Below are positions 49,700-60,288 of a DNA stretch of 64,000 nt, in pieces (position 1 is the stretch's first letter; each line of letters opens with the position of its first letter). A model generated the notes under the pieces. The model saw only the letters and a list, made by a program, of their open reading frames with translations, had not been told where the DNA came from and did no database searches. The stretch is from contig NC_058144.1 of the NCBI RefSeq assembly GCF_011075055.1, forward strand, positions 12,242,138 to 12,306,137, written 5' to 3'. The position numbers and the translations under genes were made by a program. The stretch is from Mangifera indica (Eukaryota; Streptophyta; Magnoliopsida; Sapindales; Anacardiaceae).

Positions 49700-50510
49700 A
49701 TTTAAGAATTCTCACTTCATGTCATTTTCCTCTTATCTCTATTAAGAATGACAATGAAACTAGTGCATTGAAATAATGCAATCTTTAGTATCGTTTGTGG
49801 AAATAATGTAATAAGCTTTTGTTACGTTGGTTGTTGGCCTCAATCTCAAAGTTAATGCTTTATCATATGGCCATATGACTTATAGCTAGTGATGCTTGGA
49901 TAGCTTTAGAGTCTTACTTTGTTATTGAGTTTAAGGTTAGAGTGGTTTATTTGAAAAACACTTTAAAAACTTTGAAGAAAGGCATGTTAGATGTTAGTAG
50001 ATATATTAAAAGATGAATGAAATAGCAGATGCAGTAAATACAGTGCCAGTTTATATTGGTGAGGGAATTGATTGCTTTTATAGTTGATGGATTGGGTGTA
50101 GAATGTGATCCTGCAATAGTTCATGTGTATTTGAAGTTATACTTTCCTGGTGATAATATTACTTTGGTTGAGGTTAAATTCATTTTATAAAATTGTGATC
50201 AATGTTTAAAAAAGAACAATCCTCTAGCTTTAGATGCTTATAGTTGTATAGTCAACTATGCTAGTTAGACTCGTTCAAGTCAAACAGAGGCTTGAAGAGA
50301 TCAATATGACAAAAATAGTGAAAGGTTTAGAAATTACAATCAAACTGGTGCAGATTAGATTATAGCGAGTGTAGACAATAATGAGAGGCCTAATGGAAGG
50401 ATTAGTGAAAAATTGAGGATATTGCAACTTATTTTGAAGGTAGGGCATATTGCTATGCATAGTTATCATAGGTTTGATGTGACTGCTATTGGGATAATTT
50501 AATCTTTTTT
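49700..50510 (+). pseudogene. Copia gag remnant
   Basis: Plus-strand pieces read 'ASDAWIALESYFVIEFKVRV' and 'LKTLKKGMLDVSRYIKR', then 'ELIAFIVDGLGVECDPAIVH', and end in a decayed zinc knuckle 'LKVGHIAMHSYHRFD' (about 50415-50480) with its Cys residues changed. This is the layout of gag in copia elements of the Retrofit/Ale type. Pol and LTRs on this strand are absent, and the adjoining copia LTR (48880-49691) points the other way. Confidence 0.78.
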
Positions 50511-51137
50511 AGAAAAATTTAAACTTACCAGTTATAATTGAAGGAGGATATAAAGAGTAAAATTAAAGTTAAAAAAGTTTTAGTTGAGCTGAAGTAATCG
50601 GTGTGATTAATAAAAAACACATCGTTTCAATAATAAGAATTAATAAATAAGAGAGAATCAACTCATCTAAGTTAAAAGAAGGAGAAGTGATGGTTCAACT
50701 TTTTGTATCAGGAGGAAAAAAATCTAACGAAGATGAGTGATCTAACGGTTTTGAAGATTATGCTTCGGTGATGGTTTGATTAATTTTTAATGAATGGTTT
50801 TGATCATGTATAATAAATGACAACAATTGTCTTATTTTTTTTTTTTTTTTTTTTTTGAGGTTAGTTATTGTATAAAAGATAAAAATGTCTTTGTTTTCGT
50901 TCATTCAGCAATAAAATGAAGAATTTCCGAATTTTTACTGACATGCCAATTCCCTATGTCGCTAGTTTTCTTTCCTAAAGTGTAAGAATACAAGAGGGTT
51001 ATCTAAAAACCCTAACAGCGCGCAAATAGCACAGCTGGATGAACAATGAATTTGGTGGTTCAAACACAGCCGTCCCGTCGTACTTTAAGAAGACCTGCAG
51101 AGAGAAGAAAATTAAATGTAAGATATTGGTAATTGAA
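50511..51137. other. Low-copy DNA with a telo-box and a possible short exon
   Basis: A run of 22 T lies at 50835-50856. At 51007-51017 'aaaaaccctaa' is a telo-box, a motif typical of promoters of translation-related plant genes. Just downstream an ATG at 51047 opens 'MNLVVQTQPSRRTLRRPAER' up to a GT donor-like 'AAATgtaagat' (about 51118). On the minus strand the same DNA has a strong acceptor ('cttctctctgcag', about 51107-51095) followed by an open frame of about 30 codons. Neither reading is recognised. Confidence 0.25.
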
Positions 51138-51988
51138 TAAACGAATGGCCAAACAATTATTTCCCACCTAAGGTTTGATGTTTTCTTAAGTTTTCACCCT
51201 TTAACTATAGAAACACCAAATACTCACCCATAATCGATTAAATTTAATCAAACCCTAACAGTAGTAAGGGTAAAATCATCATTTTCTCTATAATGTTAAA
51301 AATAAACTAAAATAGAATCAAATTTTACCTCCCTAAACTTTAAAAACTAAAATTTTTCTCCAGCTTAAGTTTTAAAAAATGGCAGTTTCACTCTAGGGTT
51401 TGGTTTTGAAATCTCCGACGACCTCTCCGACTCCGTTGCCAACGACGTCTCCCTCCCGAAACATCCTCTCTTTCCGACGATCTCTTTCCTCTCATTTGGA
51501 GGTCCAATCGACGTTGGAGACGTCTTAGGAGACGAAAAACTTCATCCGGGAAGACGAAATTCTTTGTCTTTCCAGACGAAGACGAAGTCGTCGTCTTCGT
51601 CTGGGAAGACGATCATCTTCCCAGAGGTCTTCTTCTAAGAAGACGGTCGTTTTTGGTCTCCCGATGAAGTTTTTCGTCTCTGACATCGATTGGACCTCTA
51701 AATGGGAGGAAATGGATCACCGGAAGGAGAGAATGCTTCAGGAGGGAGACGCCGTCGGCAACGGAACCGGAAAGGTGGTCGGAGATTTCAAAACCAAACC
51801 CTAGGGTGAAACTGTCATTTTTTAAAACTTACGCTGAGGAAAAATTTTATGTTTTAAAGTTTAGGAGGGTAAAAAGAGATAAAATTTTTAGATGTTAAGA
51901 TTTGATTAAATTTAATCAATCATGGATAGGTGAAACTTGAGAAAACATCAAGCCTTGGGTGGGAAATATTCGTTTGGCCTAAACGAAT
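51138..51988. mobile_element. Mutator-type inverted-repeat element (833 bp) with 9-bp TSD
   Basis: The element is 51147-51979. Flanks are identical 9-mers TAAACGAAT (51138-51146 and 51980-51988), the duplication length of Mutator-like elements. The ends are inverted: GGCCAAAC, 'tatttcccaccyaaggyttgat' and 'gttttct(t/c)aagttttcacc', with similarity continuing far inward. The inner GC-rich part is also inverted: 'ttggaggtccaatcgacgtt' around 51500 pairs with 'cgattggacctctaaat' around 51690, and 'ttttgaaatctccgac' pairs with 'gtcggagatttcaaaa'. The whole element is therefore a near-complete palindrome centred near 51600, with no open frame. Confidence 0.93.
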
Positions 51989-52353
51989 CATAAACGTCAA
52001 ATCCCAATTCTTGGATCCACGTAACCTAAACGCAGCCTGGAGTGTTTATTATACTTTTGTCGTACTTTATTTACACCTGTTATCTTACTCTGCATCTCCT
52101 TTGCATTTGTTCTTGACATGACAGATATTACCTAAATTTTTTTTATTCGGATTTTTCCCTTTTAAAAAGATTATTATTAAAAGTTTCATTAGAATTAATA
52201 ATAATTCTCTACTCACCTGCTTATGTTTCAATATTGTTTACTCATTACTGCTTGAGTTTTAATTAATGGGGCAAGCGATAACTGGCTACCGTATTAATTC
52301 ATATATATTATATATTTTCCTTTGTTTTGGCGAATTAATGATTTATACTCATG

Positions 52354-52409
<56 letters not shown>

Positions 52410-53789
52410 TACTTCACCTTGAATCATTGAAATTGAAATCAAACTGAGACAAGATTGGGCAATTTTGGTGCATTTGTCTGTTTCTTCACTTATTATTAAT
52501 TAGAGCTAGACATTCCAAAAATTTGAAAAGAATAAAAAATCGTTAGGTTCAAGCATATGCACATATAAACTGGCTCTTATGTAAAATTACAGATATATGC
52601 CAAGAATTCAAAATTTATTTTAGATGCACCAGTCTTGCCATTAGATTTGTTGAGGTCTCATGCATCTAACTAGCTTTTGACAATTAATTAATGAGAGAAT
52701 ATCATTTCACCTTTTGGGTTGTTTAATAAAAAAAAGAACTTTAATTGATATTGTATAGCAGTCTAAAATTTAATTTAATTTATAAGAAAAATCTCATTAA
52801 TATATTGTGTTCACAAATTCAGAAAGAAAATTATAAACTAATGCAATGATTTATATATTAATAATATATCAAGAATATTAAAAATCAGAAGTATTTAAGA
52901 ATATTTTTTTAGATTATTTGATTGAATTTTAGAAGTGTTTATAGGGCTTTATATAAACTATTCTATGGCGAGCTTCTCTGTAAGTCTTAATTTAACACAT
53001 TAAATTTTCAAAAATATCTTTATTATATTTTTTAAATTTTCAAAAATATCTTTGTTACTTAATTAATATTAGTATTAGGCCTAGTGGCGCATATTGTATC
53101 AATTTGAGTTTTTTATCGAAAACCATAAAATCTAACCTGATCCAAAACAGAATTGTGTTAAAATTTTTCAATTCTAAACTGAACAAAAATATTTTCAAAT
53201 TGACTTGATCTGATTCGAATAATCTAAACTATGTAATAAGTAAAATCATGTCAAAACATAATATGTAATAACATAATTTGTTACGAACAACATTATTTGT
53301 CAAATATCAAGGAATAACATGATTTGTTATAAAATAATACACAAAAATACATTTTGACTCGAAATAATATTTTGTTGATTCAAATTAGGGAATAGAGATT
53401 TTGTAAATTGAAACTTTTTTGGCCAAATGAATAAAATTAAAAATATTGGAGATTTTTTATTGTTATGATGTTATACAATATTTTATGTAAAATTTCTAGG
53501 GTTGTTTGGGTCAATTCAGATTTATTTTATGTTAACCCTAATCCAATCTAATTTTTTTAGGATCAATTTTATCTCGATCTGAACTGCTTTTCATGTTAAA
53601 AATTGTACTCTTAACTTGATTTTTTTGAATTATATTGTACAGTATCTTATTAGATTAATAAATTATGTTAAAATTTGTCAAATCTAATTAGTATATTATT
53701 GTATTTTTCTAAACAAAAAACTAAATATTTTATGAAAAAATATATTTCATAAATTCTATTCTAATAAACTTTGCACCAAGAAGACTTCT
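51989..53789. other. AT-rich DNA with AT microsatellite
   Basis: (AT)n at 52356-52400 is followed by ten T. The stretch 53060-53600 is low-complexity ('aataacatgatttgttat' repeats) and may be an old DNA-transposon fragment. No gene is seen. Confidence 0.5.
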
Positions 53790-54869
53790 TATCAATAAGG
53801 GAGAAGGACTATTTCCCACCCATATTTTGATGCTTCCTCAAAATGCCACCCACGGCAGATGAAAATCCGGTTTTCCCACCCATGAGCTGTTAAAATGGAT
53901 GATATTTGTTTGCATAAGGGTAAAATGTCCATTTTACCCTTGTTAGATGAAATGACCAAAATACCCCTCAATTTAATTTCTCAAAATTGATGTGAGGGTT
54001 TTACCATTCACCCACCTTAGGTTTTAGAAACTAACATTTTTAGCTTACCTAAAGTTTTTAAACTTTAAAAACTAACATTTTTACCCCCAAACCTAGGGTT
54101 TCCATATTTTTCAAAATACAGCCGCCTCCCATAACTTTCAAAACTAGCATTTCACCCCCATTCTTCAACTTCATCTCCCGACGTCTTCTCCGGCGTCGTC
54201 ATCGGTCTCCTCCTTCTCCTGGTACGACGGCGGTGGTGCGACAAAGAGATCTTCATCTCCTCGTCGCACGGTGCGACGAAGAGACGGAGATCTCTTCGTC
54301 GCACGATGCGACAAAGAGACCTCTCTTTGTCGCTGGTCATCCAGATCTGGGAGATCGGTTTCAAACTTCGCTCGTCGTCCAGATCTGGGAGATCACTCGA
54401 CGAAGGTCTCTCTTCGTGGCTCGTCGCATCTGGAAGACACGACGACGAAGGACGACGAAACGTCGTCCTTCGTCTGTTCTTCCAGATCTAGACGACGCTT
54501 CGTCGTCCAGATCTAGGAGACGAAGGGTCGTCCTTCATCGTCCTTTGTAGTCGGAGATGGGAGATCGGTCGAATGCGTCGACCGTCGATGGTGGTCGGAG
54601 AAGGAGCAAACCCCAGGGGTGAAATCTAAACTTTTCAAACTTTGAGGATGGGTTAGTTATTAGTTTTTAAAACCTGAAAGGGGGAAACGATAAAATTTAA
54701 AAGTTTTAAGGTTTTAAATAGTAAATGACGATTTTGCCCCTATCCCTAACTGAAAAATTGGATGACAGTTTGGTCACGGATGAAAAAGCTGAATTTTTAT
54801 CTGCCGTGGGTGACAATGTGAGAACGCATCAAAAGTTGGGTGGGAAATAGTCTTTCTCCCTACCAATAA
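53790..54869. mobile_element. Second Mutator-type inverted-repeat element (1062 bp) with 9-bp TSD
   Basis: The element is 53799-54860. Flanking 9-mers TATCAATAA (53790-53798) and TACCAATAA (54861-54869) match at 8 of 9. The inverted ends begin GGGAGAA(G/A)GACTATTTCCC and share 'tttgatgc', 'cacccacggcagat' and so on for roughly 100 bp. The motif 'tatttcccaccca' plus 'tttgatg' is common to both this element and the one at 51147-51979, so they are one family. The middle (54180-54560) is GC-rich and made of short direct and inverted repeats ('ccagatctgggagatc', 'cgtcgcacggtgcgacg'). The Arg-rich open frames there look like by-products of the repeats. Confidence 0.9.
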
Positions 54870-56300
54870 ACCTATAAACTACCCGCGCATAAGCTCTTTT
54901 AACATTTTTATTGACGCAATAAGCTAGATTGCCATCCATAATCAAAATTCTTTTAGGTAATGATATTCGAAGCAATGAGTAGATGGAGTATGGTCGAAGT
55001 GTACGTAGTTAAACCCCTAATGCTTTTGCTTTCATTTCATTTCATATCAAATCAAATCATGCCGGCACAAAAATCACAAGCTGCCCATGTCTAAAAGGCC
55101 GTGCCCTAGCTGTTGGTGAAGTATTTTAGAATCAGAAGTCAAGTGTGTCTCTTTGTCAGTACATAGATTCAAGAAGAGAAAGGGAGCCGGGGGGGTGGTG
55201 GGTGTTGGCCGGCTGGGAAAAGGAAAGAAAGAAATAAAGAGAGATTGACATTGAGACGATATCCGGTGTGGTCTGGTCTCCAAGTCAAAACGCAGACAGA
55301 GACAGAGAGAGAGAGAGAGAGAAAGGTTTTGACGCTTTAAAGGGTCACCGTATAGCTGTCGGCCACGAGGCAGCTATCACATTCCATTGGGAATTGCTTT
55401 CTTTTCTGAAAATATATCCCCTTAAATCCCGGGGGTCTGTAATAACACGACCCACACCCACTCCTTCTCTTTCGCCTTTTCCCTTGCCCTCCTCTGACCT
55501 CTTCTCTCACCTCTCCATCTCATCACATAGCCAAGGATAGGGTTAAAATTAATCCAACTTATAATTACAACTAGTAATTCAGTTATCAGCATTAATGTTA
55601 AAGCTGTAATTTCTTAGTTTTTTACAAGAGTTGCTATGTAATGCTTAGCATGATCATATTTTAGCAAGCGCGTGGCGAGCGTGTTGGAGAGAAATCGGCA
55701 GATTGCTTGAGATTTTTAATAAAGCGGTTAAGCTTGTAATTTGACCTTTTCCATCCCAATCTTAGAAAAAACTACAAGGCCCCCCAAATTTTAGGTCAGT
55801 GGCAGAGATAGCTTGAGTTTCTTGACGAAGTTTCAAAGGAAAAAAAGTACAATTTTTTCTGAATAACGATCAAATCTCTCGCTCTTTCTTTCAATCAATG
55901 TCTGAACTACTACTACGACTACTGAGTCTAACGTAACATTGATGTCAGCCTATCCTTTTGAACAAAACAAAACAAAGTGCGGGAGAGAGAGAAAATAAAA
56001 GCCAAGGAATGCAAAGCCTTGACTTGGTTTTGGTTGATTAGATTGGATCCGTCCTTGGAAGATCCACCAACTCTGCCTCCATATCTTCCCTTGTCTGCAT
56101 CACACGTCTTTTCTCTCTCTCTCCCCCTCTCTCTCTAGGGTTCTTTTCCAAAGGGTCCCTCTTCTTCACCCACTAATTCTCTCCGTTGCCAAATTTTACG
56201 AAGACATCACCCCATTTTCACGCCCGCCACCTCGATAACACTTGCCGCGATTACTCGTCCATGAACCTCGTCTAGGTTGCAATCTTTGACTTTTTCAACT
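54870..56300. promoter_or_regulatory. GC-richer, pyrimidine/purine-rich islands, promoter-like
   Basis: (GA)n at 55304-55322 and a CT-rich stretch at 56111-56136 lie in DNA clearly less AT-rich than its surroundings. A TATA-like 'gaaaatatatcccc' (55408) is followed by a pyrimidine-rich block (55455-55540). Near 56262 an ATG opens only 'MNLV' before a stop. The pattern resembles plant promoters and leaders, but I cannot find the gene they would serve. Confidence 0.3.
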
Positions 56301-59262
56301 CATTTTTTCACTAAAACAAGAATAACAATTCATAAAACAAAATTATAAATATTAAAATTCATTATGGGGATTGATTAATTATGTCAAAGGAAGTGAGATT
56401 TAAGTAAATAGAATTGTGGTATAGTTTTGTAGTAACGTATCAACAACCAATGTTTTGACATATAGACTGTTTTTATCTTAATTGTTTTGGTATATTTTAA
56501 TTAAATCAATGGTTAAGTTAAGACGGTAAGCATTGAGGTATGAATTGTAAATAAAAATAAATAAATCATAGTAGTTATCTTCAATAGGATTGACTAGCGC
56601 AAATAATTGAAACCACTAACCCTCCTATGATTCTTCCAAGTGCGTACACCAATTCTTCGTCTTTTATATTGTCGTCTTCAAACATTAAATAATTAGTAAT
56701 AATCTTTTTGATAATCTCTATGATAATATCACCCTCAACCAATCATATTCCGTCTTTGGACTCCAAATTTCTAGTTAACTTTCACTAATTACATCCTCAA
56801 ATCCGACGTCCTCGCTGCTCTTTCCTTTTCAAATAAACTCATTTTAATATTCTTAATCATTTTATCTCATCGGGTTTATCAAGTAATCTGTCATATTATT
56901 CGTTTTCTAACATTATTAGGTCGGTAAATGATCTAAATTAGCCATATTAAGGAGTCCCTTAATAACAATTAACACTTTAATTTTTTTTTGCAAACATTAA
57001 TAGATAATCTGTAACATATGGTCTTACCCTTCATCAAATTATGGTGTCAATTATTGATTAAATTTTTTAGGAAACCGAGATTTTTCTTGTGTAAAAATTA
57101 ATCAAAAAGGAAAATCTCTGATCCTTAAAGTAGCTTAATATCTTGAGGTGTCATGTCTGAGGTTAGTGTGCTTCAATCAATTGACAGTATAGAAGACAAG
57201 ATCATTCTTTGTTAGCATAAACAATGATTAATGTTTAATCTATTCATTGATATTACAATCTAATTATCTGCCTTCATTAAAATAATATTAATGATAAGAG
57301 AAAGTTAAACAACTAAAAAAATATATATCAACACGATTGATTAATTTTTTAAACGATGAAGAGAAGAATCATAAATATAAAATAATATGCAGAGAACTGT
57401 TTTAGTTTTCAATGGTAATTAATTGTTAAAAAATAAGACTTTAATTTTATAAAATTTTTTATTAAGATAGGAGATGATGGAAATGAGTAAACTAATAAAC
57501 CTCGGATAATTTCTCTTTTTGTCCAGTCATATTATATGTTGAGCACTTGTTTAAGTTTTGTTGACAGAAGTATCAATTTCCTAATTAATTAATATTAATA
57601 AATTTAAAAGAAAATCTGCAAACCTATTTGGATCTTTCTACTACAAAGTAGCAAATATTTTGTTTTTCCTGTTTATTTGATATTTGCGTATTATAATTAA
57701 GTAGGACTATATTATAATTTATTATATAGTTGTTTGTCTAATTAAATAAAGAAAATTGAACCACAAACATAAATAAATACGCCCCAGGTCGACCACATAA
57801 AGAACAGTTTTGTTTCAGTTGGTTTTATTTATAAATTAATTGTCAAAATGAGCAGATATATAATAACTATAATTTACAATAAGTCAAATATTAAAATATG
57901 TCATGGGTTATAAAAAAGTTGTTTCAAGAAAACATAAACAAAATTATCGAAAAGAAGGATGTGATACTTATCATTGTAAATTATTAACAAAATTTAAAAA
58001 AAAAAAATGTACAAGTGTTATTCTGAAGTTATCTAAAGTATAACAACAAAGGATTTATAATTCAGTAACTTGTGGTTAATTCTAAGCAATAAAATTAGTG
58101 TTTTTTATAAGAATTTCTTTCTTATTTAATTGCATATTGAACATAATATGCTTCTAAATAATTCGGTCAAACTTTAGGTTCTAATCGTGACTGTAATATT
58201 TGGCAGATAAAACAAGACTTCTAATCCAAGTCTTTTGTTTTCTTTTTACTTTAAGTTCTTCTGCAGTCATATATATCAATGACTTTTATTATATTTATTT
58301 AGTTTTTTTGCCCATTTAATTGGAAATATATACAAACCAATCATAATCAGTATCAAATCGAAATCCGCTCGATCTTGCATGGCATGTTTCCCATCAAAAT
58401 CAAGTTTAAAAGATGGATTAGTAGCCAAAGGATGGTGTTTCAGAATTTGATTATCCTTAATTAAACAACACCAAGATTAAATTCAAAGGTATATAAACTT
58501 TTATGTGAACAAAGAACTCCAGTGTATTTAATAATGTTAATTAGCTGTATTAATTAATTATTTGATTAATTTATTAAAATAAAAAAAGCACGAAACTCAT
58601 CAGCATCACGTTGACAAACACTTCCGAACCAGCTTTTTGAAAAATATAAATAAATACATGTATGCTTACACCAAAGCCAACTAGCAAACACCTTTTTAAT
58701 ATCAATCAATCAAACCCATTATCGCATAGATTCCATTGTTTAAATTAATTTAATTAATTAAGGTGGCAAAAAGGAAAAGTTGAAAAAAAATAATGGGCGC
58801 TACACTATGACCATGAGTGGCCCTGGTGGCCGATTATGACTCCATTGTCGTTTTATTTAATTTGTGGTCAGTTTTATCTTAACCTTAGTCTCGTTTTCCA
58901 AATAATTAATATATAAATAAACAAACCAGTAGTCTAATGAATTATGATCTATTTGATAATACAAATAATAAGGATTTCTGGTTGCAGAAATATGGAATTT
59001 ATTTATTCGTTCTTTTTCTTCTAATCCAATTATTGGCTGCATGGATGAGACAATTTTTTCACCAAACATTGACCAAAAATTGCAGATTATATAAGCAAAC
59101 AAGTAGAAAATTTTTAACGAGTCACGAAAATGGACTGGAAGATACAAAGTTTCATGGAGTGGAATATTATTAATTAATTGCCCTAATTGTTGTAACTTAG
59201 AATCAACATATCCATTTATTTCTTGCAATAACATATATGACATAAATCCAACATGCATTAAT
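56301..59262. other. AT-rich DNA, no supported gene
   Basis: Intron-like or intergenic sequence. The minus-strand frame 58857-59321 (154 codons) runs into the TRIM array and matches nothing I know, so it is probably chance. Confidence 0.45.
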
Positions 59263-60288
59263 CTTGGAGACTCAAAATAAAAAGGGAAGACAAGGAGTCT
59301 TACACCTAATGAATAAAACATAAGAGAGTGGTATATAAGTGTATAAATTAGACCTTAACATAAGCCAATTAGTTTTGTGTAATATAAGTTTCAATCTTCA
59401 CACTTGTAAGTCTAATATATATTTTTGACATGGTATCAGAACACAAGCTAAACAACAGGTTTAACAGCTGAAATGTTCCTAGATACAAGTGACAATGCAC
59501 CTAACCAAAAATCGATTGAGCCAAAATGCTAGATCTAACAGCCTAGGTGTTTGCACTTAAGTGAGGGTGTTAGAGATTCAAATAAAAAGGAAAGAAAAGG
59601 AGTTTCACATCTAATTAATAGAACATAAGAAAGTGGTATATAAGTATATAAATTGGACCTTAACATAAGTCAATTGGTTTTGTGTAATATAAGTTTCAAT
59701 CTTCATACTTGTAAGCCCAATATATATTTTCAATATGATATCAGAGCACAAGCTAAACGGAGGGTTTAACAGCCTAAGTATTCCTAGATACAAGTGACAA
59801 TGCACCCAACCAAAGATCGGCTGAGCCAAAAGGCTAAGTCTAATAGCCTAGGTGTTTACACTTAAGCGAGAGTGTTGGAGACTCAAATAAAAAGGAAAGA
59901 AAATGAGTCTTATATCTAATGAATAGAACATAAGAGAGTGATATATAAGTGTGTAAATTGGACTTTAACACAAGCCAATTGATTTTGTGTAATATGAGTT
60001 TCAATCTTCACATTTGTAAGCTCAAATATATATTTCTAGCATGGTATCAGAGCACAAGTCAAACAGTGGGTTTAATAGTCTAAGTGTTCTTGAATACAAG
60101 TGACAATACACCCAACCAAAAATTGATTGAGCCGAAAGGCTAGATTTAATAGTCTAGGTGCTTGCATTTAAACGGAAGTGTTGGAGACTCAAAATAAAAA
60201 GGAAAGAAAAAAAGTCTCACATCTAATGAATAGAACATAAGAGAGTGATATATAAGTGTATAAATTAAACCTTAACACAAACTAATTG
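59263..60288 (+). mobile_element. Tandem TRIM array: four LTRs and three internal segments
   Basis: Units of ~305 bp repeat head to tail. Each has an LTR of ~168 bp (59263-59430, 59568-59735, 59873-60041, and a partial one 60179-60288) starting TGTTGGAGACTCAAA (TCTT in the first) and ending near ...CA. Next is a primer-binding site TGGTATCAGAGC, complementary to initiator-Met tRNA (59431-59442 TGGTATCAGAAC; 59736-59747 TGATATCAGAGC; 60042-60053 TGGTATCAGAGC). Then comes ~125 bp of non-coding interior and a purine-rich stretch before the next TG. This is the anatomy of a terminal-repeat retrotransposon in miniature. Tandem arrays arise by unequal recombination between LTRs. Confidence 0.9.

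Noticed and set aside
54233..54550. Arg/Ser-rich open frames in the second inverted-repeat element
   Set aside because: Several overlapping frames on both strands are open because of short 'cgtcgc' and 'agatct' repeats; this is a by-product of repeat structure, not an SR protein.
55530..55550. 'tagccaaggatagggtt', resembling miR169
   Set aside because: It matches only the first ~11 nt of the miRNA family, and no pairing arm was found nearby.
58857..59321. Minus-strand open frame of 154 codons
   Set aside because: Its first codons come from the TRIM LTR, the rest has no known motif and the base composition is like the surrounding non-coding DNA. Probably chance.
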